A DNA stretch of 64,000 nt from Anaeromyxobacter paludicola (GCF_023169965.1 NZ_AP025592.1:3782001-3846000), one strand, 5' to 3'. Shown: positions 1 through 9,560, numbered from the stretch's first letter. A program made the numbers and translations. The notes: generated from the sequence alone by a model not told the origin.

Positions 1-2
1 AG

Positions 3-1049
3 CGCGAGTACGTGGCGCGGGTGGTCGGCGCCGAGCCGGAGGTCGATCTCGCGCTCCTCAAGATCGACGCCACCGACCTGCCGTACGTCGCGCTCTCCGA
101 CCGCGACGTCCGCCCCGGCCAGCTGGTGTTCGCCATCGGCAGCCCGGTGGGGCTCGCCAACTCGGTCACGCTCGGCGTGATCTCCTCGGTGGCGCGCACG
201 CCCGACCCGTCGCGCCCGCAGGTGTTCGTGCAGACCGACGCCCCCATCAACCCCGGCAACAGCGGCGGCCCGCTCGTGGACACCGAGGGGCGGGTGGTCG
301 GGATCAACACCAGCATCCTCAGCAAGGGGGGCGGCTCGGAGGGGCTCGGCTTCGCCATCCCCTCGTCGGTGGTGCGGGTGGTGACCGACGCCCTGCGCAA
401 GATGGGCCACCTGCACCACGCCGTGCTCGGGGTCTCCTCGCAGGAGATCACGCCGGGGCTCGCGGCCGGGCTGGGGCTCTCGCAGGACTGGGGCGTGCTC
501 GTCTCCGACGTGGTGCCGGGCTCGCCCGCGGCCCGGGCCGGCGTGGCGGGCGGCGACCTCTTGCGGGCCGTGGACGGCCGCCCGGTGGACGGCATGCCGG
601 CGCTCAACCTCGCCCTCTACCTCCACCCGGCCGGCTCGCCGGTGGCGCTCTCGATCCAGCGCGGCAAGGAGCGGCTCGAGCTCAAGGTGGTGGGCGCGGA
701 GTCGAGCCACCCGGCCGACCTGCTCGGCGGGCCGGAGGTGACGACGCGCAACGTGGCGCCGCTCGGGGTGCTCGGGGTCACGCTCGACGACCGCGTGCGG
801 GCGCTCCTGCCGCCGCTGCGCGAGCCGGCCGGCGTGGTGGTGGCGGCGCGCACGCTCGCGGCGGCGGAGCTCGAGACCGGCCTCGAGGCCGGCGACGTCA
901 TCCACGCCGTGAACCGCACGCCGGTGGCCTCGGTGGACGAGCTCGCGGCGGCGCTCGCGGCGCTGCGGCCGGCCGGGCGCGGCGTGCTGCGGGTGGAGCG
1001 GCGCGGCGTGCTGGTCTGGCTCGAGCTCGACCTCGACCAGGGGACCTGA
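3..1049 (+). CDS. HtrA/DegP-family serine protease with two PDZ domains (5' end outside window)
   Basis: This is the C-terminal part of a periplasmic trypsin-like protease/chaperone that degrades misfolded envelope proteins; the reading frame is open to the first bases, so the start and the catalytic His lie upstream of the window. The catalytic Asp is in the EVDLALLKI motif (codon at 45) and the nucleophile Ser is in NPGNSGGPL (codon at 261). Two PDZ domains follow, at roughly 430-700 and 745-1030; each has the usual pattern of a G-V/L-L-V strand followed by D-V-V-P-G-S-P-A or a similar turn. Two PDZ domains make it DegP/MucD-like rather than DegS-like. The next gene starts 38 bases downstream with its own ribosome binding site. 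Confidence 0.9.
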   Translation, partial: REYVARVVGAEPEVDLALLKIDATDLPYVALSDRDVRPGQLVFAIGSPVGLANSVTLGVISSVARTPDPSRPQVFVQTDAPINPGNSGGPLVDTEGRVVGINTSILSKGGGSEGLGFAIPSSVVRVVTDALRKMGHLHHAVLGVSSQEITPGLAAGLGLSQDWGVLVSDVVPGSPAARAGVAGGDLLRAVDGRPVDGMPALNLALYLHPAGSPVALSIQRGKERLELKVVGAESSHPADLLGGPEVTTRNVAPLGVLGVTLDDRVRALLPPLREPAGVVVAARTLAAAELETGLEAGDVIHAVNRTPVASVDELAAALAALRPAGRGVLRVERRGVLVWLELDLDQGT

Positions 1050-1087
1050 ACCACGGGCCGGCGCCGCGCGCCGGGAGGAGGAGAGAG

Positions 1088-2080
1088 ATGGAACACGTCC
1101 AGTTCGGCCGCACGGGGCTCCAGGTGTCGCGGCTCTGCCTCGGCACCATGACCTTCGGCGGGCAGTGCGACGAGGCGACCTCGCGCGCCATCCTCGACGC
1201 CGCGGCGGCGGGCGGGGTCACCTTCCTCGACACCGCCGACGTCTACCCGCTCGGCGGCACGCCGGCCACCGCCGGCCGGACCGAGGAGATCGTGGGGCGC
1301 TGGCTCGAGGGGCGCCGGCACGAGTTCGTGCTCGCCACGAAGTGCTTCGGCCCCATGTCGGCGCGCCCCTGGGACCGCGGCAACTCGCGCAAGCACGTGC
1401 TCGACGCCATCGACGCCTCGCTGCGCCGGCTCCGCACCGACCACGTGGACCTCTACCAGCTCCACCAGCCCGACCCGGCGACGCCCATCGACGAGACGCT
1501 CCGCGCGCTCGAGGACGTGGTCCGCTCCGGCAAGGCGCGGTACGTCGGCTGCTCCAACTTCCTCGCCTGGCAGGCGGCGCGGGCGCTCGGGCGCAGCGAC
1601 GCGCTCGGCCTGGTCCGCTTCGCGTCGGTGCAGCCGCGCTACAACCTCCTCTTCCGCGAGTTCGAGCGCGAGCTCTTCCCGCTCTGCCGCGAGGAGGGGC
1701 TGGCGGTCATCCCCTTCAACCCCATCGCCGGCGGGCTCCTCTCCGGCAAGCACCGGCGCGACGGCGGCCCGCCCCCGGGCTCGCGCTTCACCCTCGGCAC
1801 GGCGGCGAAGCTCTACCAGGAGCGCTACTGGCAGGAGCGGATGTTCGAGACCGTGGGCGCCCTCTCCGGCGTCGCGGCGCAGGCCGGGATGCCGCTCGTG
1901 ACGCTGGCGGTCGCCTGGGTGCTCGCCAATCCGGTGGTGACCGCGCCCATCATCGGCGCCAGCCGGCCGGAGCAGCTCGGGCCGTCGCTCGCCGCGGCCG
2001 AGGCGACGCTCCCGGCCGACGTGCTGGCGCGGCTCGACGACCTCACCCGGGAGTACCGGCGCGGCGACGCGACGCGCTGA
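1088..2080 (+). CDS. Aldo/keto reductase
   Basis: A 330-residue NADPH-dependent oxidoreductase of the aldo/keto reductase superfamily (TIM barrel, cytosolic); the physiological substrate cannot be read from sequence. The catalytic tetrad is complete: Asp48 and Tyr53 in FLDTADVY, Lys85 in LATKC and His126 in LYQLHQPD. The C-terminal APIIGASRPEQL stretch matches the cofactor-binding end of the barrel seen in the general-stress / Tas-like branch. The start at 1088 is supported by a GGAGGAGG run a few bases upstream. Its last 38 bases overlap the 3' end of the convergent efflux gene on the other strand. Confidence 0.93.
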   Translation: MEHVQFGRTGLQVSRLCLGTMTFGGQCDEATSRAILDAAAAGGVTFLDTADVYPLGGTPATAGRTEEIVGRWLEGRRHEFVLATKCFGPMSARPWDRGNSRKHVLDAIDASLRRLRTDHVDLYQLHQPDPATPIDETLRALEDVVRSGKARYVGCSNFLAWQAARALGRSDALGLVRFASVQPRYNLLFREFERELFPLCREEGLAVIPFNPIAGGLLSGKHRRDGGPPPGSRFTLGTAAKLYQERYWQERMFETVGALSGVAAQAGMPLVTLAVAWVLANPVVTAPIIGASRPEQLGPSLAAAEATLPADVLARLDDLTREYRRGDATR

Positions 2081-3251
2081 CCCCCTCCGCCCAGAGCAGG
2101 GCGGCGGCGAGGAGCGCGCAGGCGAGGGTGACGCCCGCGAGCGGCCGGGCGGTGCCGTCGGCGAGCCCGCTCACCGCCGTGGCGGCGAGGGCGCCGGCGG
2201 TGGACTGGAGCACGCCGAGCACCGCCGAGGCGCTCCCGGCGCGGGCCTCGAAGTGCTCCATGGCCGCCGCGGTGGCGCTCGGGGCGACGAGGCCGTAGGA
2301 GGCGACGCCGAGGAACAACCCCGGCAGCACGAGCCAGAGCCCGCCGCCGGCGTGGACCGCGGCGAAGAGCGCCCCGTAGCCCACGACCGCCGCGGCGACC
2401 CCGGCCCGCAGGGGCGGCATCACGCCGCGCCGGGCCGCCAGGAACCGGCTCAGCTGCGAGGCGGCGATGATCCCGAAGGCGTTGGCGCCGAAGACGAGGC
2501 CGAAGCGGGCCGGCGGGATCCCGAAGAGCTCGATGAGCACGAACGGCGAGCCGGCGATGTAGGCGAACATGGCGGCCTGGACGGCGCCGCCCGCGAGCGA
2601 GAGCCGCACGAAGGGGCCGTGGGACAGCGCCTCCCCGAGCGCCCGCACGATCTCCCCGGGGCCGTGCCGCTGCCGGCGCTCGCGCGGGAGCGTCTCCGGC
2701 AGCCCCAGCGCCACCATCGCGGCCAGGGCCAGGCCGGCCGCGGCGAGGACGCCGAAGATGGCGCGCCAGCCGCCGAGGAGCAGGAGCTGTCCCCCGAGGA
2801 GCGGGGCGAGGATGGGCGCCGCCCCCATCACCAGCATCAGCGACGCGTAGAGCCGGGCCGAGTCGCGCACGTCGAAGCGGTCGCGCACCACCGCGCGGGC
2901 GATGACGAGCCCGGCGCAGCCGCCGAGCGCCTGGACGAAGCGGGCGGCGGCGAGGAAGGCGAGGCTCGGGGCGGCGGCGCAGGCGAGCCCGGCGGCCGCG
3001 TAGAGCGCCAGCCCGGCGAGGAGCGGGGCGCGCCGGCCGAAGCGGTCCGAGAGCGGACCGTAGGCGAGCTGCCCCATCGCGAGGCCGGCGAGGTAGGTGG
3101 CGAGGGTGAGCTGCACCGCGGCCACGCTCGTCCCGAGGGCGCGGGCCACGCTCGGGAAGCTCGGCAGGTACATGTCGATCGACAGCGGGCCGATGGCCGA
3201 GAGGGCGCCGAGCAGGAGGGTGAGCCGGCGGGGAGACGGTGCGCGCACCCG
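2043..3251 (-). CDS. Bcr/CflA-type multidrug efflux MFS transporter
   Basis: A major facilitator superfamily proton antiporter of about 402 residues with twelve predicted membrane helices. The N-terminal GPLSIDMYLPSFP is the hallmark of the Bcr/CflA drug-resistance branch, and GPLSDRFGRRAPLL is the MFS loop 2-3 signature. I place the start at the GTG at 3251, directly before the first membrane segment; a TTG at 3284 in the same frame would add 11 residues, and neither has an ideal ribosome binding site. It is convergent with the aldo/keto reductase and overlaps it by 38 bases. The drug or metabolite exported is unknown. Confidence 0.9.
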   Translation of the reverse strand, partial: RVRAPSPRRLTLLLGALSAIGPLSIDMYLPSFPSVARALGTSVAAVQLTLATYLAGLAMGQLAYGPLSDRFGRRAPLLAGLALYAAAGLACAAAPSLAFLAAARFVQALGGCAGLVIARAVVRDRFDVRDSARLYASLMLVMGAAPILAPLLGGQLLLLGGWRAIFGVLAAAGLALAAMVALGLPETLPRERRQRHGPGEIVRALGEALSHGPFVRLSLAGGAVQAAMFAYIAGSPFVLIELFGIPPARFGLVFGANAFGIIAASQLSRFLAARRGVMPPLRAGVAAAVVGYGALFAAVHAGGGLWLVLPGLFLGVASYGLVAPSATAAAMEHFEARAGSASAVLGVLQSTAGALAATAVSGLADGTARPLAGVTLACALLAAALLWAEGVSASRRRAGTPG

Positions 3252-3424
3252 CGGCCTATGCCCCTCCGCGGCCGCCGCCGTCAATGAGGGGGCTCGGACC
3301 CCGGGGCCGGGTAGCGCGTCGCGTCATTATCTCAAAGTCAAGCCACCCGTAAGTGTTCTTGCTCTCTGTGTGGGCTCAAGTGACACTCACCGGCTCTCTT
3401 CAGCGACCCTCCCGAGGAACTCCC

Positions 3425-5149
3425 ATGGCCGTGAAGGCGATCAAGCCGACCCTGACCAACCCCCTCGATCCTCCCGAGAAGGTCGAGTTCAACATCCCGA
3501 ACGAGATCTCGCGCGCCACCGGCGCGTACGAAGAGGTCATGAAGGAGGGGTACGACCTCATCCAGCGGCCGGTCCGGTCGGTGGCCATCGACCAGATCGA
3601 GAAGCAGCACGCCAAGAAGCGGATGACCGTCTGGGAGCGCATGCGGGTGCTCACCGACAAGCCGCCCAACGTCCTCTACCAGAACTGGGGCAAGAACCTC
3701 GACGGCGCCTCGCTCGTCACCGCCGTGCTGAACATCGACGGCCGCGACGTCGCCTGCTACGGCCACGACTTCACGGTGCGCGCCGGCTCGATGGACGCCA
3801 CCAACGGCAACAAGCTGGCGCGGCTCTTCCGGCTCGCGGGCGAGAAGGGCATCCCGCTCATCGGCATGAACGACTCGGCCGGCGCCTACGTGCCGGCCGG
3901 CGTGGGCGGGCTCGACGGCTACGCCGAGGCCTTCACCGCGCTCCGCAAGATCAGCGGCGTGGTCCCGTCGATCATGTGCATGTTCGGCTTCAACGCCGGC
4001 GGCGGCTCGTACCTGCCGCGGCAGGGCAGCTTCGTCATCCAGCCCAACGACACCTTCTTCGGCCTCACCGGGCCGGGCGTGGTCAAGTCGGTGCTCGGCG
4101 AGGACATCAGCCCCGAGGACCTGGGCGGCCCCAAGGTGCACGGCGCCTCCGGCGTGGCCGACCTCACGGTGATGGACGAGCTCGCGGCGCTGCGCCAGGC
4201 GGTGCGGCTCCTCGGCTACATCCCCGACAACAACTCGGTGTCGGCGCCGTTCCAGCAGACGAGCGACCCCATCGACCGCAAGACCTGGGAGATCAACACC
4301 CTCCTCAAGAAGGCGTTCAACTCGCCGACCGGGTTCAACACGCCCTTCGACGTGTCGATCATCATCCAGCAGGTCTGCGACCACGGCGACTACTTCGAGC
4401 TCCAGCCCGAGCGCGCCAAGGAGGTGGTGACCGCCTTCGGCCGCCTCGGCGGGCACGTGGTCGGCTTCGTCGCCAACAACAGCGCCGTCGGCTCCGGCCA
4501 GATCGACTGCGACACCGCCCTCAAGATCGCGAGGTTCGTGCGGTTCTGCAACGTCTACAACATCCCCATCATCTTCATGGAGGACACCACCGGCTTCCTC
4601 CCCGGCCGCGAGCAGGAGGCGCGCGGCATCGTGCAGGCCGGCCGCTCCATGCTCGACGCCATCGTGGACGTGCGCACCCCGCGCATCCTCCTCATCCTGC
4701 GCAACGCCTTCGGCGGCGCCTACGCCTCGTACAACAACTACCCCACCGGCGCCGACCTCGTGCTGGCGCTCCCCACCACCCGCCTCGCGGTGATGGGGCC
4801 GGCCGGCAAGGAGTTCGTCTACAAGGACGAGCTCCGCAAGCTGCGCGCCGCCGCCGCCGAGATGGTGAAGAAGGGGATCCAGCAGCGCACCGCCGCCGGC
4901 ATGGACGGCGAGGACGCCAAGCGCGACGCCGAGAAGGAGGCGGGCGACTGGCTCAAGCTGGAGGAGGCCCAGCTCGGCAAGCGCTACGAGAAGGAGCTCA
5001 TGAACCCGAAGGAAGGGCTCTCGCTCGGCTCCATCTCCTCCATCGTGATGCCCACCGACCTGCGCAAGGTGCTGGGCGAGAACATGCAGTTCCTGCTGCG
5101 GCACTACAAGCCCTGCCCGATGGGCGGGCCGCAGCGCGAGTTCCACTAG
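3425..5149 (+). CDS. Acyl-CoA carboxylase, carboxyltransferase subunit
   Basis: A 574-residue cytosolic carboxyltransferase of the crotonase-like AccD/PccB type that moves the carboxyl group from carboxybiotin to an acyl-CoA. The two carboxyltransferase halves are visible: an N-terminal half with [15 protein letters not shown] (oxyanion-hole glycine-rich turn) and a C-terminal half with [13 protein letters not shown] and [18 protein letters not shown]. The ATG at 3425 follows a GAGGAA ribosome binding site; an upstream TTG in the same frame lacks support. The partner biotin subunit starts 46 bases downstream. Near the C-terminus (about residues 470-530) there is a Lys/Glu-rich insertion that I do not recognise from the PccB family. 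Acetyl-CoA or propionyl-CoA is the likely substrate; adjacency to a branched-chain amino acid importer makes propionyl-CoA attractive, but this is inference. Confidence 0.85.
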   Translation: MAVKAIKPTLTNPLDPPEKVEFNIPNEISRATGAYEEVMKEGYDLIQRPVRSVAIDQIEKQHAKKRMTVWERMRVLTDKPPNVLYQNWGKNLDGASLVTAVLNIDGRDVACYGHDFTVRAGSMDATNGNKLARLFRLAGEKGIPLIGMNDSAGAYVPAGVGGLDGYAEAFTALRKISGVVPSIMCMFGFNAGGGSYLPRQGSFVIQPNDTFFGLTGPGVVKSVLGEDISPEDLGGPKVHGASGVADLTVMDELAALRQAVRLLGYIPDNNSVSAPFQQTSDPIDRKTWEINTLLKKAFNSPTGFNTPFDVSIIIQQVCDHGDYFELQPERAKEVVTAFGRLGGHVVGFVANNSAVGSGQIDCDTALKIARFVRFCNVYNIPIIFMEDTTGFLPGREQEARGIVQAGRSMLDAIVDVRTPRILLILRNAFGGAYASYNNYPTGADLVLALPTTRLAVMGPAGKEFVYKDELRKLRAAAAEMVKKGIQQRTAAGMDGEDAKRDAEKEAGDWLKLEEAQLGKRYEKELMNPKEGLSLGSISSIVMPTDLRKVLGENMQFLLRHYKPCPMGGPQREFH

Positions 5150-5195
5150 TCGAAGGCGGCAGCGAACCACTCGAACGAGACCGGAGAGAGACCGA

Positions 5196-8168
5196 ATGGC
5201 TCCCACCACCGACTGGTACCAGGACAACCCGCTCACCCACCGCGACCGCCGCCTCGCCGCCTCGGCCTCGGAGTGGGCGCGGTCCTTCGCCTGCGAGGAC
5301 CTGAAGCCGCTCATCGTCTGCCGCGGCCCCATCCGCAAGGAGGCGATGGACGTCTTCGACGAGATGGGGATCACCCACTACGGGATCCTCCTCTCCGAGA
5401 AGGACTCGATCGTCTACCCGAACGCCCTCGCGCCCGAGCTCCGGCAGCTCACCGACAACCGGCGCGTCCACCGGCTCCCCGACTACACCGGCGCGAGCAA
5501 GGAGGAGCGCGTCGAGCGCATGCACCAGATCGTGCAGATCGCGCACGACAACGGCTACGACTCGATCTTCGCCGGCTACGGCTTCATGGCCGAGGACGAG
5601 GAGTTCGTGGCCACGGTGGAGAAGGCGGGCCTCAAGTTCATCGGCCCCAACTCCGAGATCCAGGCCCGCGCCGGCAAGAAGGACGAGGCGAAGCGCACCG
5701 CGCTCGAGGTGGGCGTGAGCGTGACGCCGGGCGTGAACGACGTCTCGGCCCGCACGCTGCTCAAGAAGCTCCCCACCCGCAAGAAGCTCCTGCTGGTGGT
5801 GGAGGCGCGCGAGCTCGAGTGCGACCCGGCCATCGTCAACGACGAGAAGGCGCCGCTCGAGGTGCTGGCCGAGCACGTGCTGCAGGGGTGCTACGCCAAG
5901 GGCATCGACATGTTCACCATCGAGGAGCTGGCCGAGCAGGTCCAGCACGAGGTGGCGACCATGTTCCGCGACCACCCGGCCAGCCGGGTGCGGCTCAAGG
6001 CCATCGGCGGCGGCGGCGGCAAGGGGCAGCGCATCCTCGGCGCCAGCCTCCTCTCCCACCCGAACCCGACGGCGGAGCAGATCGAGCTGGCGGCGGCCGA
6101 CGCGCCCGCGGCGGTCCGCGAGATCCTGAACGAGGTGAAGGCCACCGGGGTCGGCGACAACAAGAACGTCCTCATCGAGCTCAACATCGAGCAGACCCGC
6201 CACAACGAGATCCAGCTCCTCGGCAACGGGAAGTGGTGCGTCTCGCTCGGCGGCCGCGACTGCTCGCTGCAGATGCACGAGCAGAAGCTGCTCGAGGTCT
6301 CGGTGACGCAGGAGGCGCTCGCCGCCGCCGCCGCCCGCGCCCAGGAGGCCGGGAAGGACGAGGAGGCCCGCGCGCTCCTCACCGACCTCGAGATCCTGAA
6401 GCGGATGGAGGCCGACGCGGCCCGCTTCGGCGAGGCGGTCGGGCTCGACTCCGCCTCCACCTTCGAGTGCATCGTCGATCGCGACCGGTACTACTTCATG
6501 GAGGTGAACACCCGGATCCAGGTGGAGCACCGGGTGACCGAGCTCTGCTACGCGCTCGAGTTCGCGAACCCCGACGACCCCGCCGACACCTTCCGGGTGG
6601 AGTCGCTCGTCGAGGCGATGGCCCTCATCGCCCGCCACGGCGCGCGGCTCCCGAAGCCGCGGCGCGTCCCGCGCTTCGCCGCCGCGGTGGAGGCGCGCCT
6701 CAACGCCACCGACGCCTCGCTCTCCCCGCACGCCGGGGGCCTCATCCGCTACTGGTCCAAGCCCGTCGAGGGCGAGATCCGCGACGACCAGGGCATCTGC
6801 CTGCCCAACCCCGACACCGGCAAGTTCATCCGCTACCGCGTGGCCGGGGCCTACGACTCCAACATCGCCCTCCTCCTCACCAAGGGCGAGGACCGGCTCG
6901 ACAGCTACCAGCACCTCGCGAAGGTGCTCGGGTACATGCGCATCCGCGGCGTGAACCTGGCCACCAACCTCGAGTTCCACTACGGGCTCGTGAACTGGTT
7001 CATCGGCCAGAACGTGATGGCGAAGCCGACCACCCGGTTCGTGGTCCCGTACCTCACCCTGCTCGGCCGCCTCAAGGAGGAGGCGAGCAAGGTGGACCCG
7101 ACCTTCGGCTTCGTGGAGATGAAGAAGCACTACGCGCGGCAGGCCGGCGTCGAGTACCCGGGCGACCCGGCCATGGCCAAGGCGGTGGCGGAGGTGCTCG
7201 ACCGCAAGAGCACGCTCCTCACCCGGCCCATCCTCCGGCTGCTCGAGGACCCGCACCTCTTCGCCGGGTGGCTCAGCCTCTTCCGCCACAACTACCGGAT
7301 CGAGGACGGCCGGCTGATCTGGATCCGCAACGCCCTCGGGGTGCTCAACGACACCTACGAGTACCTCAACATGGTGCACGACCCGAAGGCCCCGGCGGCC
7401 GAGGTCATCTGGCAGCACGACCACGAGCTCATCCAGAAGCCGCTGCGCTTCTACCAGCAGCTCCGCCACACCTTCGGGCTCGAGCGGCAGGAGTACTACA
7501 AGCTCGACGAGATCCTGCGGAACGAGGCGCCGCAGGGCGGCTACGACGCCGACACCTGGGCCCACATCCGGGCGGCCCACTTCGGCTTCCAGTCGGGCAA
7601 CGAGCTCCTCGGCATGCTCTTCATGCTGGCCGAGAAGGTCCGGTTCTTCGACTTCCGGGTGGAGGAGAACCTGGACGTCACCATCCCCGAGTACCTCAAC
7701 GACCCCGAGCTGCAGGCGCGCATGAAGAAGGTGCTCGTGCCCCCGCCGGCCACCAAGGCCGACGAGATCGTGGCGGTGTGCGGCGGCATGTACTACGGGC
7801 AGGAGGCCCCCGGCCGCCCGCGCTTCGTCCACGAGGGCATGCACTTCGAGAAGGGCCAGCCGCTCTACATCATCGAGGTGATGAAGATGTTCAACACGGT
7901 CCGGGCGACGTTCTCCGGGACCGTCGAGAAGGTCCTCATGACCGGCGGCGACGGCACCATCGTCCAGAAGGGCCAGCCGCTCTTCAAGATCGTGCCCGAC
8001 GAGAAGTTCGTGGAGGTCGATCCGAAGGAGGTCGAGCGCGAGCGCCGCGCCCGCACCGGCGAGTACCTCAAGGCCGTGCTCACCACCTTCGCCGAGAAGT
8101 TCTCGGCGTCGGAGCAGCGGGCCGAGGAGAAGCGCGCCCCCCGGGCCGGCCGGCTCAAGGCCGTGTAA
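5196..8168 (+). CDS. Acyl-CoA carboxylase biotin subunit: biotin carboxylase fused to biotin carboxyl carrier domain
   Basis: A 990-residue protein that carboxylates its own biotin with ATP and bicarbonate for the upstream carboxyltransferase. N-terminal biotin carboxylase motifs are present but divergent: AGYGFMAEDEEF instead of PGYGFLSEN, FIGPNSE, the ATP-grasp glycine loop GGGGGKGQRI at about 270-280, and EVNTRIQVEHRVTE at about 435-448. Between the FIGPNSE region and the glycine loop lies an insertion of roughly 80 residues absent from ordinary biotin carboxylases. A long helical middle region (about 570-840) leads to a biotinyl domain with EVMKMFN, biotinylated Lys897. Length is far above the usual 450 (AccC) or 650 (PccA) residues. 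The start follows GGAGAGAG closely. Confidence 0.85.
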   Translation: MAPTTDWYQDNPLTHRDRRLAASASEWARSFACEDLKPLIVCRGPIRKEAMDVFDEMGITHYGILLSEKDSIVYPNALAPELRQLTDNRRVHRLPDYTGASKEERVERMHQIVQIAHDNGYDSIFAGYGFMAEDEEFVATVEKAGLKFIGPNSEIQARAGKKDEAKRTALEVGVSVTPGVNDVSARTLLKKLPTRKKLLLVVEARELECDPAIVNDEKAPLEVLAEHVLQGCYAKGIDMFTIEELAEQVQHEVATMFRDHPASRVRLKAIGGGGGKGQRILGASLLSHPNPTAEQIELAAADAPAAVREILNEVKATGVGDNKNVLIELNIEQTRHNEIQLLGNGKWCVSLGGRDCSLQMHEQKLLEVSVTQEALAAAAARAQEAGKDEEARALLTDLEILKRMEADAARFGEAVGLDSASTFECIVDRDRYYFMEVNTRIQVEHRVTELCYALEFANPDDPADTFRVESLVEAMALIARHGARLPKPRRVPRFAAAVEARLNATDASLSPHAGGLIRYWSKPVEGEIRDDQGICLPNPDTGKFIRYRVAGAYDSNIALLLTKGEDRLDSYQHLAKVLGYMRIRGVNLATNLEFHYGLVNWFIGQNVMAKPTTRFVVPYLTLLGRLKEEASKVDPTFGFVEMKKHYARQAGVEYPGDPAMAKAVAEVLDRKSTLLTRPILRLLEDPHLFAGWLSLFRHNYRIEDGRLIWIRNALGVLNDTYEYLNMVHDPKAPAAEVIWQHDHELIQKPLRFYQQLRHTFGLERQEYYKLDEILRNEAPQGGYDADTWAHIRAAHFGFQSGNELLGMLFMLAEKVRFFDFRVEENLDVTIPEYLNDPELQARMKKVLVPPPATKADEIVAVCGGMYYGQEAPGRPRFVHEGMHFEKGQPLYIIEVMKMFNTVRATFSGTVEKVLMTGGDGTIVQKGQPLFKIVPDEKFVEVDPKEVERERRARTGEYLKAVLTTFAEKFSASEQRAEEKRAPRAGRLKAV

Positions 8169-8210
8169 CCGCTGCGCATCCCGGCCGATCGGCCGCAGGG
8201 AGTGGGATGG

Positions 8211-8233
8211 CCCCGCCGAGGGTTGGCGGGGTC
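8211..8233 (+). terminator. Hairpin after the carboxylase operon, weak terminator
   Basis: CCCCGCC (8211-8217) pairs with GGCGGGG (8225-8231) around a seven-base loop, about 40 bases after the biotin-subunit stop. The following T content is poor (GTCCATTGT), so termination would be weak or Rho-assisted. A 14-base perfect palindrome at 8182-8195 lies just upstream. Confidence 0.4.
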
Positions 8234-8250
8234 GTCCATTGTGGTACCCT
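8223..8250 (+). promoter_or_regulatory. Candidate sigma-70 promoter of livK
   Basis: TTGGCG (8223-8228), a 16-base spacer and TACCCT (8245-8250), the latter with an upstream TGG, precede livK by about 35 bases. The -35 box sits inside the right arm of the hairpin that ends the carboxylase operon, so readthrough and initiation may interfere. Assigned by eye from box matches only. Confidence 0.4.
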
Positions 8251-8284
8251 GCGCGCCGAATTCAACCCAGGCCAGGAGGCCGGA

Positions 8285-9427
8285 ATGCGCAAGATCTCCC
8301 TGCTCCTCTCCCTCGCCGCGATCTTCGCGGCGACCGGCTGCAAGTCGTCCAAGCCCACCACGGTGAAGATCGGCATCTTCGAGCCGATGACCGGCGCCAA
8401 CGCGGCCGGCGGCGCGATGGAGGTCGAGGGCATCAAGCTCGCGAACCAGCTCTATCCGACCGTCAAGGTGGGCGACAAGGAGTACAAGATCGAGCTCGTC
8501 CTCGCCGACAACAAGTCGGACAAGGTCGAGGCCGCCAACGCCGCCCAGCGCCTCGTGGACCAGGACAAGGTGAACGTGGTCCTCGGCTCCTGGGGCTCCT
8601 CGCTCTCCATGGCCGCCGGCCCGATCGTGAAGGACAAGAAGATCCCGGCCATCGCCATGTCGGCCACGAACCCCCTCGTCACCAAGGGGAACGACTACTA
8701 CTTCCGCGTCTGCTTCATCGACCCGTTCCAGGGCACGGTGATGGCGAACTACGCGGCCAAGGACCTCAAGGCCAAGAAGGCGGTCATCATCCGCGAGGTC
8801 TCGAACGACTACTCGGTGGGCCTGGCCAAGTTCTTCGCCGACAGCTTCAAGAAGCTGACCGGCGACGAGAACGCCATCCTCGGCGAGCTCAACTACAACA
8901 CCAACGACCAGGACTTCACCGCCCAGCTCACGACCCTCAAGTCGATGAAGCCGGACGTGATCTTCGCGCCGGGCAACTACACGGAGAGCGCCCTCATCAT
9001 CAAGCAGGCCCAGGAGCTCGGCATCACCGCCCCGTTCCTCGGCGGCGACACCTGGGAGGCCCCGGAGTTCATCGACGTCGGCAAGAAGGCCACCGAGGGC
9101 GCGGTGTTCTCGACCTTCTTCGCCACCGAGGTGCCGATCACCGACACCAGCAAGACCTTCCTCGACGCCTACCGCAAGCAGTACAGCAAGGAGCCCGCGG
9201 CGGTGACCGCCCTCGGCTTCGACGGCTACCTCGTGGCCCGCGCGGCCATCGAGAAGGCCGGCAGCCTCGAGGGCGCCAAGATCCGCGACGCCCTCGCCGG
9301 CGTGCAGGCCTTCCCCGGCGCGGCCGGCCTCATCACCTTCGACCAGAACCGCGACGCCACCAAGAGCGCGGTGATCAAGACGGTGAAGGGTGGGAAGTTC
9401 ACCTACCTGACCACGGTGCAGCCGTAG
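8285..9427 (+). CDS. livK: Branched-chain amino acid ABC transporter, substrate-binding lipoprotein
   Basis: A 380-residue periplasmic binding protein of the LivJ/LivK (PBP type 1) family that captures branched-chain or related amino acids for the LivHM-LivGF importer. The N-terminus is a lipoprotein signal ending in AATGC, with lipidated Cys19, so it is membrane anchored. KIGIFEPMTGANAAGG and the TNPLVT..NDYYFRV stretch are typical of the family. The ATG at 8285 follows AGGAGG (8274-8279). The gene is separated from livH by a palindromic repeat and a strong terminator, which suggests higher expression of the binding protein than of the membrane parts. Ligand specificity (leucine, amides or another small ligand) cannot be settled by reading. 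Confidence 0.92.
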   Translation: MRKISLLLSLAAIFAATGCKSSKPTTVKIGIFEPMTGANAAGGAMEVEGIKLANQLYPTVKVGDKEYKIELVLADNKSDKVEAANAAQRLVDQDKVNVVLGSWGSSLSMAAGPIVKDKKIPAIAMSATNPLVTKGNDYYFRVCFIDPFQGTVMANYAAKDLKAKKAVIIREVSNDYSVGLAKFFADSFKKLTGDENAILGELNYNTNDQDFTAQLTTLKSMKPDVIFAPGNYTESALIIKQAQELGITAPFLGGDTWEAPEFIDVGKKATEGAVFSTFFATEVPITDTSKTFLDAYRKQYSKEPAAVTALGFDGYLVARAAIEKAGSLEGAKIRDALAGVQAFPGAAGLITFDQNRDATKSAVIKTVKGGKFTYLTTVQP

Positions 9428-9476
9428 TCCGCCCAGGACGCACGGCCATTTCTCGCTGACCTCGGCGGCGGCGCCT

Positions 9477-9513
9477 CCCTCCCCCTCCGCGAGGGGGAGG
9501 GCAGGGGAGAGGG
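9477..9513 (+). repeat. Short GC-rich palindromic repeat, direct orientation
   Basis: Fifty bases after the livK stop: a palindromic core of CCCTCCCCCTCC / GGGGGAGGG arms is followed by the asymmetric tail CAGGGGAGAGGG. It belongs to the dispersed family described at 38346-38429, 49635-49741, 51205, 56681, 60336-60476, 61984 and 62830-63000. Confidence 0.75.
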
Positions 9514-9560
9514 TGCCGGCGGTCTGCCGCTGGCATCCCGCCGCCCGCCCGGTCGCCTGG

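Noticed and set aside
3300-3424. Promoter and operator of the carboxylase operon
   Set aside because: The region is clearly less GC-rich and has a small palindrome (AGTGACACT), but I found no pair of boxes with acceptable spacing, so no specific promoter is claimed.
4998-7844. A 948-codon open frame on the minus strand opposite the biotin carboxylase
   Set aside because: It mirrors the GC3 bias of the real plus-strand gene, is made of low-complexity Val/Leu/Glu/His-rich sequence and has no recognisable motif. The same holds for long frames opposite the chemoreceptor (23086-27084, plus) and in pomY, RND pump and OPT regions.
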